A DNA stretch of 7,063 nt from Arthrobacter sp. GTDB taxonomy: Bacteria > Actinomycetota > Actinomycetes > Actinomycetales > Micrococcaceae. The notes beneath the pieces are model-generated. The model made no database searches. It was not told where the DNA came from and worked only from the letters and a program-made list of their open reading frames with translations. How positions within the stretch are numbered: the first letter of the stretch is position 1; each line of letters opens with the position of its first letter. Where the stretch lies: contig JAGLBH010000088.1 of assembly GCA_018260285.1 (NCBI GenBank), forward strand, positions 1 to 7,063. Reading direction: 5' to 3'. Below are positions 1 to 4,197 of this stretch, one piece after another. A program made the translations under genes and the position numbers.

Positions 1-1264
1 CCTGCTCGAGCGCCTGGGGACCCGAGATGTAGATGCCCAGCTGTGCCCCGCGCCCCGTGCCGGCCACGAGGCCCACGGGGGTCGCGAGCCCGAGGGCGCA
101 GGGGCACGCGATGACGAGCACCGCGAGGGCGGGGGTGACGGCCTGCGCGGCCGACCCCGTAGCGATCCACCAGCCCGCGAGCGTCAGCGTCGCGAGTCCC
201 AGCACGACCGGCACGAACACGCCGGAGATGCGGTCCGCCAGCCGCGCGATCCCGGCCTTCTGCGCCTGGGCCGCCGACACGAGCCGGCCGATCCGGGCGA
301 GCTGGGTGGCGGACCCCACGGACTCGGCGGTGATCTCTGCGCTGCCGTCCACGACGACGGTGCCCGCGTGCACCTCATCCCCCGCGCGAGCGCTGCGGGG
401 CAGGGGCTCGCCCGTCATCGAGGAGGTGTCCACGCTGATGCCGCCCGCGGTGACGCGGCCGTCCGCGGGCAGGACGTCCCCGGGGACCACCCGCACGACG
501 TCCCCCTCCCGGAGGCTGGAGGCGGGCACCGTGGTCGGGTCCAGGGGCAGCCCCTCCCGCTCCACGAGCAGGGCCGTCTGGGCGGTGGCCGCGAGCAGGC
601 TTCGCACAGCGGCGGAGGCGCCCCGGCTGGCTCGGTGCTCGAGGACCCGCCCGGCCAGGAGGAAGGTCACGATGACCGCCGCGCTCTCGAAGTACAGGGC
701 GCTGTGGGCCGGCGCGGCTGAGGAATGGGGGGCCGGGCCCGCGGCGTGGGGGCTCGCGGCGGCTGCGAGGAGGCCGCCCATCGACACCGCGTAGGCCGCC
801 GTCACCCCGAGCGAGACGAGCGTGTCCATCGTGGACGAGCCGTGCCGCGCATTGACGAGCGCCGCCCGGTGGAAGGGCCACGCGGCCCAGAGGGCCACCG
901 GCGTCGTCAGCGCGGCGATCACCCACTCGCTGCCCGGGAAGGCGAGGCCGGGCACCATGCTCAGCACCACCACCGGGAGGGTGAGCGCGATGGCGACCCA
1001 GAGCCGGGGGAGCAGGGGGTCCGGGCCGTCGTCGGCCGGCGGGTCCTCGCTCTCGACGACGGCGGCCCCGTAGCCCGCGCGCTCCACGACGGCGATGAGC
1101 TCCGCGGGGTCAACGGGCCTGGCGGTCTCCACCCGCGCGGAATGGAGGGGCAGATTGACCGTGGCCGTGACGCCCTCGAGGGCGTTGAGCTTCTTCTCCA
1201 CGCGGCGCACGCACGAGGCGCACGTCATGCCGTGGATCGTCAGGTCGATCGGCCCGGTCTCCAT
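1..1264 (-). CDS. copA: Copper-exporting P1B-type ATPase CopA, C-terminal part missing at window edge
   Basis: This is an integral membrane ATPase that pumps Cu(I) out of the cytoplasm. The 421 codons present begin with a heavy-metal-associated domain carrying GMTCASC (Cys15 and Cys18). Next come hydrophobic segments around residues 88-210, including the conserved MDTL near 146-149. The actuator domain follows with TGEP at 284-287, the usual copper-ATPase form of TGES. The metal-site membrane helix carries CPC at 387-389. The window ends shortly after GPQALE, before the DKTGT phosphorylation site, so the P and N domains lie outside. The ATG start sits 3 bases after the copZ stop. A GAGGA ribosome site lies 7 bases upstream, inside the end of copZ, so the genes are co-transcribed and probably coupled. 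The CPC motif and the csoR-copZ context make copper more likely than another metal. Silver co-transport is possible. Confidence 0.96.
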   Translation of the reverse strand, partial: METGPIDLTIHGMTCASCVRRVEKKLNALEGVTATVNLPLHSARVETARPVDPAELIAVVERAGYGAAVVESEDPPADDGPDPLLPRLWVAIALTLPVVVLSMVPGLAFPGSEWVIAALTTPVALWAAWPFHRAALVNARHGSSTMDTLVSLGVTAAYAVSMGGLLAAAASPHAAGPAPHSSAAPAHSALYFESAAVIVTFLLAGRVLEHRASRGASAAVRSLLAATAQTALLVEREGLPLDPTTVPASSLREGDVVRVVPGDVLPADGRVTAGGISVDTSSMTGEPLPRSARAGDEVHAGTVVVDGSAEITAESVGSATQLARIGRLVSAAQAQKAGIARLADRISGVFVPVVLGLATLTLAGWWIATGSAAQAVTPALAVLVIACPCALGLATPVGLVAGTGRGAQLGIYISGPQALEQ

Positions 1265-1267
1265 GGG

Positions 1268-1486
1268 TCAGTCCTCGCCCACCACGCTGTAGCCCGCCTC
1301 GGCGACGGCCTCGGAGATCTGGGGGCGGGTCAGGGGCGCGCTCGACTCGATGCTCACGCGCGAGGCTCCCTCGGCGGCCAGGTCCACGGCGACGCCGGTG
1401 ACCCCCTCGAGGGCCTGGAGCTCTTCGGTCACAGCCGTGACGCAGTGCGAGCAGGTCATGCCTTCAACGAGGACGGTGGTGTTCAC
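1268..1486 (-). CDS. copZ: Copper chaperone CopZ (heavy-metal-associated domain protein)
   Basis: This is a 72-residue cytoplasmic protein made of a single heavy-metal-associated domain. GMTCSHC near the N-terminus supplies the two Cu(I)-binding cysteines, Cys12 and Cys15. The length is normal for CopZ. In this family the protein carries Cu(I) and hands it to the N-terminal domain of CopA or to CsoR. I chose the GTG start at 1484-1486 because AAGGAG lies 5 bases upstream and the HMA fold begins immediately after it. The frame stays open further upstream, but that stretch overlaps csoR and shows no homologous character. The gene lies 28 bases after csoR and 3 bases before copA, as the middle gene of the operon. 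It is presumably controlled by the operator in front of csoR. Confidence 0.93.
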   Translation of the reverse strand: MNTTVLVEGMTCSHCVTAVTEELQALEGVTGVAVDLAAEGASRVSIESSAPLTRPQISEAVAEAGYSVVGED

Positions 1487-1514
1487 GGGTGCTCCTTGGG
1501 GTGGGTCTCGGGTG

Positions 1515-1811
1515 TCAGCGGACGAGGCGGCTGACGATTTTGGTGACTTCTGCGACCTTCTCGTCCAGGTCGCGGCCTTCGGCATGGGCAACGCAGTGGG
1601 CCATGTGCTGCTCCAGGAGCTTGATGCTCACTCCTCGCAGGGCGGCGTCCGCCGCGGCGACCTGGGTGAGGACGTCCACACAGTAGACGTCCTCTTCCAC
1701 CATGCGGGCGATGCCCCGGATCTGCCCTTCGATGCGCTTCAGGCGGGCGAGCAGCGGGTCCTTGTCCGCGGTGTACCCGTGAGGGGGCTCCGGTGCGGTG
1801 CAGATGTCCAT
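1515..1811 (-). CDS. csoR: Copper-sensing transcriptional repressor CsoR
   Basis: This is a 98-residue all-helical DNA-binding repressor of the CsoR/RcnR family. It binds operator DNA without copper and releases it when Cu(I) binds. The copper ligands appear as Cys44, His69 and Cys73. Their spacing (25, then 4 residues) equals that of Cys36, His61 and Cys65 of the Mycobacterium tuberculosis protein, and a tyrosine precedes the first cysteine as it does there. The characteristic core LKRIEGQIRGI lies at residues 24-34. The ATG at 1809-1811 is the only good start. It has no ribosome site at a normal distance, but a promoter lies at the right distance for transcription to begin at the ATG itself. 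The gene leads the csoR-copZ-copA operon, so it should repress its own synthesis. Confidence 0.96.
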   Translation of the reverse strand: MDICTAPEPPHGYTADKDPLLARLKRIEGQIRGIARMVEEDVYCVDVLTQVAAADAALRGVSIKLLEQHMAHCVAHAEGRDLDEKVAEVTKIVSRLVR

Positions 1812-1817
1812 GCAACC

Positions 1818-1845
1818 AGGATACCCCCCTGGGGTATGAGGTCAA
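1818..1845 (-). promoter_or_regulatory. Promoter of the csoR-copZ-copA operon
   Basis: On the minus strand TTGACC (1840-1845) is a near-perfect -35 and TATCCT (1818-1823) fits the actinobacterial TAnnnT -10. They are separated by 16 bases. Seven bases after the -10 falls the A of the csoR ATG (1811), so the transcript is predicted to be leaderless. The spacer is almost wholly occupied by the CsoR-type palindrome, so repressor binding would exclude RNA polymerase. Confidence 0.75.
1821..1837. promoter_or_regulatory. CsoR operator palindrome
   Basis: ATACCCCCCTGGGGTAT has the form of CsoR operators: inverted TACCC/GGGTA arms around a C/G tract. It lies 10-26 bases upstream of the csoR start. 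It covers the promoter spacer and the upstream half of the -10 box, which explains repression of the whole copper operon in the absence of copper. This is inferred from the pattern and the adjacent csoR. Binding itself is not shown by sequence. Confidence 0.85.
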
Positions 1846-1884
1846 CTGGTGGGATGCGGCTCTTCGGCGGCGTTCCGCCTGCGC

Positions 1885-2028
1885 ACCCTCTTTCTCGGGG
1901 GCGCTTCCGCTGCGCCCCCTATATCTCGGGGGCGCACTGGACTGCACCCCCGGTTTCTCGGGGGCGCACTCGCCTGCACCCCCAATATCTCGGGGGTCTC
2001 ATTTCATGCACCCCCGGTTTCTCGGGGG
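1885..2028. repeat. Tandem array of 32-bp units, each a C5-N8-G5 hairpin
   Basis: Five consecutive units can be read. G5 tracts start at 1897, 1928, 1960, 1992 and 2024, and C5 tracts at 1915, 1947, 1979 and 2011, giving a 31-32-bp period. The first unit (from 1885) is degenerate on its C side. Each unit is an 18-base hairpin, C5-N8-G5, plus a 14-base linker that usually ends in TGCA. The 8-base loops end in TTTCTC or TATCTC, and the two types alternate along the array. The unit at 1913-1934 extends to an 8-bp stem, GCGCCCCC/GGGGGCGC. The period is not a multiple of three, so this is not a coding repeat. Function is unknown. Three further units recur in the second copy of the 157-bp block. 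Confidence 0.9.
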
Positions 2029-2103
2029 TTTTCCGCCTAGACCCCCGGATCTTCCCTGTACCCCTTGAATTTCCGGGGGTTTATAGAGGATCCGGGGGTG
2101 TAG
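1947..2103. repeat. 157-bp direct repeat, copy 1
   Basis: This block is repeated 365 bp downstream at 2312-2468 with two substitutions (position 2041, A versus G; position 2099, T versus C). It contains three 32-bp hairpin units and one long hairpin. It starts exactly at a C5 tract and ends at the foot of the long hairpin, so the duplicated segment corresponds to whole structural modules. No reading frame with protein-like composition is conserved in it. Confidence 0.95.
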
Positions 2104-2104
2104 G
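2036..2104. repeat. Long hairpin closing repeat copy 1
   Basis: ACCCCCGGATC at 2041-2051 is fully complementary to GATCCGGGGGT at 2089-2099. Past a G/G mismatch (2040/2100) four more pairs form, CCTA 2036-2039 with TAGG 2101-2104. The 37-base loop holds a second TCCGGGGG (2072-2079), which could pair with the same 5' arm, so two alternative stems compete. Neither stem is followed by a T-run, and no gene reads into it in a way that would make it an obvious terminator. Confidence 0.85.
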
Positions 2105-2311
2105 GGCATCGGCTGCGCTGCTCCCTCGAGCGGCACCTCCGGCAGGCGCCTTTTCCGCCGTGACGAATCCACGTTTCGGACGCCTTCTCCAGGTCGCGGC
2201 TGCCTTAGGGTCTGAATCCGCGGGAAGGCGGGCCGAAGGTGTCCGTGACCTGGAGAAGGCGTCCGCAGTCTGGAGAGGGCGCTTGCGCTTCAGGCTCGTC
2301 GGGCCCGCACG
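2104..2311. other. 208-bp unique segment between the direct repeats, with a 19-bp inverted repeat
   Basis: No convincing gene is visible here. The open frames are arginine- and alanine-rich and lack ribosome sites. A perfect 19-bp inverted repeat has arms 2177-2195 and 2247-2265 around a 51-base loop. The 12-mer CTGGAGA(A/G)GGCG occurs three times: at 2250-2261, at 2270-2281, and inverted at 2181-2192. GAATCC occurs twice nearby. The segment lacks the C5/G5 hairpins of its flanks, so it may be an inserted or retained module. I see no transposase or target-site duplication. Confidence 0.7.
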
Positions 2312-2468
2312 CCCCCGGTTTCTCGGGGGCGCACTCGCCTGCACCCCCAATATCTCGGGGGTCTCATTTCATGCACCCCCGGTTTCTCGGGGGTTTTCCG
2401 CCTAGGCCCCCGGATCTTCCCTGTACCCCTTGAATTTCCGGGGGTTTATAGAGGATCCGGGGGCGTAG
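2312..2468. repeat. 157-bp direct repeat, copy 2
   Basis: This is the second copy of the block at 1947-2103, identical except for G at 2406 and C at 2464. It carries three C5-N8-G5 hairpins (C5 starts at 2312, 2344 and 2376) followed by the long hairpin. The flanks immediately outside both ends differ from those of copy 1. After it, 2469-2543 is GC-rich sequence with only the short palindrome GGCAGCTGCC (2476-2485) and no recognisable feature. Confidence 0.95.
2402..2468. repeat. Long hairpin closing repeat copy 2
   Basis: GCCCCCGGATC at 2406-2416 pairs with GATCCGGGGGC at 2454-2464. CTA/TAG pairs outside a G/G mismatch. Compared with the copy-1 hairpin, the outer A-T pair (2041/2099) has become G-C (2406/2464), so the stem is preserved although both bases changed. 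Confidence 0.85.
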
Positions 2469-2543
2469 AGGAGGCGGCAGCTGCCAGCGGCCCCCACCCC
2501 TCAGGCCCCAGCCCAGCCAGTGCGCCCGGGCCGGCACAATGCA

Positions 2544-2582
2544 GAAGACCCCCGGCCGCTCAGAGAGCGATCGGGGGTCTTC
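2544..2582 (-). terminator. Hairpin terminator of the GlsB-like gene
   Basis: Bases 2544-2554 (GAAGACCCCCG) pair perfectly with 2572-2582. Inside this stem a second one, CGCTC-AGA-GAGCG (2557-2569), continues the stem after a two-base bulge on each side. The hairpin lies about 30 bases beyond the stop of the minus-strand gene at 2614. There is only a weakly T-containing tail on that strand (TGCATTGTG), which is common in high-GC bacteria. It could also insulate the repeat region from transcription coming from the right. Confidence 0.8.
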
Positions 2583-2613
2583 GAGAGTCAGCGGCTGGCG
2601 CTGAAGGCCGTGA

Positions 2614-2877
2614 TTAGGCCTTCGTGCGGCGCTGGATGGCGCTCCAGGCGAAGGAGACGAGGAGTGCGCCGATGACGGCCCAGAAGAGGGTCGTGATGTT
2701 GAAGCCGGAGTTGACGTTGAAGTTCATGATGGTTCCGCCGATGAAGCCGCCGACGAGAGCGCCGACAACACCGAGGATGAGGGTCGGGAGGAAGCCGCCG
2801 CCCTGCTTGCCGGGCATGATGAGCTTGGCGATAGCGCCAGAGGCGAGGCCGACGAGAATCCAGATGATCCAGTTCAT
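2614..2877 (-). CDS. GlsB/YeaQ/YmgE-family stress-response membrane protein
   Basis: This is an 87-residue, very hydrophobic protein of the transglycosylase-associated family (PF04226 type). Three membrane segments can be read at about residues 3-20, 31-50 and 61-80. A glycine-rich loop, MPGKQGGG (21-28), lies between the first two and a short basic tail, RRTK, sits at the end. GxxxG-type packing is dense in the second segment (GVVGALVGGFIGG). The length is typical. Family members are linked to general or envelope stress, but their biochemical role is not settled. The name transglycosylase-associated is historical, and no catalytic residues are present. The ATG has AAGGAG 7 bases upstream (2885-2890). 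The gene is monocistronic: its own promoter lies upstream and a strong hairpin follows. It is divergent from the FMN reductase gene. Confidence 0.93.
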   Translation of the reverse strand: MNWIIWILVGLASGAIAKLIMPGKQGGGFLPTLILGVVGALVGGFIGGTIMNFNVNSGFNITTLFWAVIGALLVSFAWSAIQRRTKA

Positions 2878-2930
2878 GGGGTAACTCCTTGTAAGTCACA
2901 GTGTGGGGAATGCCTCCACCGAGGGAAGCC

Positions 2931-2960
2931 ATCCTAATGTTACGGCATATGCGATGCCAA
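2931..2960 (-). promoter_or_regulatory. Probable promoter of the GlsB-like gene, with a small palindrome over the -35
   Basis: On the minus strand TTGGCA (2955-2960) and TAGGAT (2931-2936) stand 18 bases apart and resemble -35 and -10 boxes. The predicted leader is about 45-50 bases. GGCAT-N5-ATGCC (2944-2958) overlaps the -35 and could be a repressor or activator site. Confidence 0.5.
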
Positions 2961-3047
2961 TAAAGGGGTGAGAGCGTGACTTATAGCACGTTACTTGCGA
3001 GTATTTCACCTCAGTCTCACGATCTGCCCCGCACAGCCTTTCGGAAC

Positions 3048-3053
3048 TAAGGT
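3048..3053 (+). promoter_or_regulatory. Possible -10 box for the FMN reductase-marR unit
   Basis: TAAGGT fits the TAnnnT pattern and would give a leader of about 35 bases. No good -35 lies at 16-18 bases upstream, so this is a weak assignment. The 217 bp between the divergent start codons must contain both promoters. Confidence 0.3.
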
Positions 3054-3094
3054 GGATAGGGACCCCGCTTCTCCTGCCTCAAGGAACCAGTCCC

Positions 3095-3739
3095 ATGAAC
3101 ACCGTCCCCCGCACGCTCATCGCCGTCAACGGCGGCCTGAGCGATGCCTCATCCACCCGGCGGCTTGTCGACCAGCTCGCGGCCTCGGCCCAGCGACAGG
3201 CCCTGGAGCGCGGAATCCGCCTGGACGTGCGCGTTCTGGACCTGCGAGACTTCGCGCGGGAGCTCGGGGAGGGGCAGATCACCGGTCGGACGGAGGGGGC
3301 GCTCCGGGAGCACATCGACTCGCTCGGCTCGGCAGACGCGCTCATCGTGGCAAGCCCCACCTTCAAGGCCAGCTACTCGGGCCTCTTCAAGTCCTTCTGG
3401 GACCTCACCACCGACGGCGCGATTGCGGGCATCCCCACCCTGCTGGCCGCCACCGGAGGCTCCGCCCGCCATGCCCTCGTCATCGAGCACCACCTGCGGC
3501 CCCTCTTCAGCTACCTCAAGGCCCTTGTGCTGCCCACCGCCACCTTCGCAGCCACGGACGACTGGGGGACAGACCGCCTCGCCGCTCGGATCGACCGGGC
3601 TGCGGGCGAGCTCGCTGGCCAGCTGTGCCGGGGCGTGGGCTTCGGCGAGCAGGAGCACGCCGCCGCCGAGCGACGCGCTGCAGAGAACGCCGTCACGGAG
3701 ACCGTGGAGCAGGACCCCTTCCTCTCGGGGGCCCAGTGA
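3095..3739 (+). CDS. NAD(P)H-dependent FMN reductase (CE1759-like)
   Basis: This is a 214-residue flavodoxin-fold protein of the NADPH-dependent FMN reductase family. It would reduce flavin with NAD(P)H in the cytoplasm. The N-terminal strand and phosphate loop read TLIAVNGGLSDASSTRRL (residues 7-24). The family signature ASPTFKASYSGLFKSFWD occupies 86-103, and the glycine-containing loop AATGGSARHAL is at 118-128. The charged tail after about residue 180 is not part of the core fold. Its pattern is that of the group often paired with LLM-class (luciferase-like) flavin monooxygenases, the CE1759 family. No such monooxygenase is in the window, so the reduced flavin may go to an enzyme encoded elsewhere, or the protein may act as a quinone or azo reductase. 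The ATG has AAGGA 9 bases upstream. Its stop overlaps the marR start. Confidence 0.9.
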   Translation: MNTVPRTLIAVNGGLSDASSTRRLVDQLAASAQRQALERGIRLDVRVLDLRDFARELGEGQITGRTEGALREHIDSLGSADALIVASPTFKASYSGLFKSFWDLTTDGAIAGIPTLLAATGGSARHALVIEHHLRPLFSYLKALVLPTATFAATDDWGTDRLAARIDRAAGELAGQLCRGVGFGEQEHAAAERRAAENAVTETVEQDPFLSGAQ

Positions 3740-4191
3740 CCCGGGAGCCTGTGTCCTCGAACTCGCTCCGCAGCCCCGGATGGCGCGCCTACTTTGAGGG
3801 CTCCCAGCTCTTCCGCGAGGCGCTGGAGACCTCCCTCAAGGAGGCCTGCGGCCTCTCCCTGGCGGATTACAACATTCTGCTCATCCTCTGGGAGACCCGG
3901 GACCCGATGCCCATGGCGGCCCTCTCCCGGGCTCTGGTCTTCCTCCCGAGCCGCCTGACCTACGCCGTGCGCTCCCTCAAAGAGCGGGGGCTCGTCACGC
4001 AGGAGCCGTCGTCGGCCGATCGCCGAAGCCTCGTGGTGTCTCTCACGGACGTCGGCGCAGACGCCTTCGAGGCCGCCCGAAAGGTTCACGCGCAGGACAT
4101 CCGGGAGCTCTTCCTGGACCACCTCGGGCCGGAGGACACGGCGGTGCTGGAGCGCGTGTTCTTCGAGCTCAAAGACCGTCTGACCGAATAG
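3736..4191 (+). CDS. MarR-family transcriptional regulator
   Basis: This is a 151-residue winged-helix regulator. The N-terminal helix for dimerisation contains FEGSQLFREALE (20-31). The helix-turn-helix lies at about 57-85 (MPMAALSRAL to SRLTYAVRSLKERGLV). The wing carries SSADRRSLVVSLTDVG (92-107), including the family's conserved Asp-Arg pair. A C-terminal dimerisation helix follows. I chose GTG at 3736, whose first four bases GTGA overlap the TGA of the reductase. This indicates translational coupling. A GTG at 3751 would only shorten the N-terminus by five residues. Regulators of this type usually repress their own operon and respond to phenolic, quinone or oxidant ligands. I see no cysteine placed like that of OhrR: only Cys38 is present, so the inducer cannot be predicted. 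Confidence 0.9.
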   Translation: MTREPVSSNSLRSPGWRAYFEGSQLFREALETSLKEACGLSLADYNILLILWETRDPMPMAALSRALVFLPSRLTYAVRSLKERGLVTQEPSSADRRSLVVSLTDVGADAFEAARKVHAQDIRELFLDHLGPEDTAVLERVFFELKDRLTE

Positions 4192-4197
4192 CCCGGC

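Noticed and set aside
403..414. TGEP instead of TGES in CopA as a possible defect
   Set aside because: TGEP is the normal form in copper-transporting P1B ATPases.
33..1534. Long plus-strand open frames over copA, copZ and csoR
   Set aside because: Low-complexity, Ala/Arg/Gly-rich shadow frames opposite strongly conserved copper genes, without ribosome sites. They come from high GC content.
2104..2311. Insertion sequence or miniature transposon
   Set aside because: The inverted repeat lies inside the segment, not at its ends. No transposase or clear target duplication is seen, so I report only a possible module.
2081..2350. 89-residue minus-strand open frame
   Set aside because: It runs through a long hairpin and the inverted repeat. 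It is Arg/Ala/Pro-rich, lacks a ribosome site and resembles no family known to me.
1885..2405. CRISPR array
   Set aside because: Palindromic units of 18 bases with 14-base, partly similar linkers do not fit repeat-spacer architecture. No cas gene is present and the two blocks are direct duplicates.
1793..2433. Open frames through the repeat region encoding Pro/Gly-rich repeated peptides
   Set aside because: The 32-bp period is not a multiple of three, so the repeat is not kept in one frame. There is no ribosome site or recognisable domain, and the conserved feature is the stem structure.
2995..3735. N-terminal extension of the MarR frame upstream of 3736
   Set aside because: The extended part is an out-of-frame shadow of the FMN reductase. 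The GTG at 3736 begins where MarR similarity begins.
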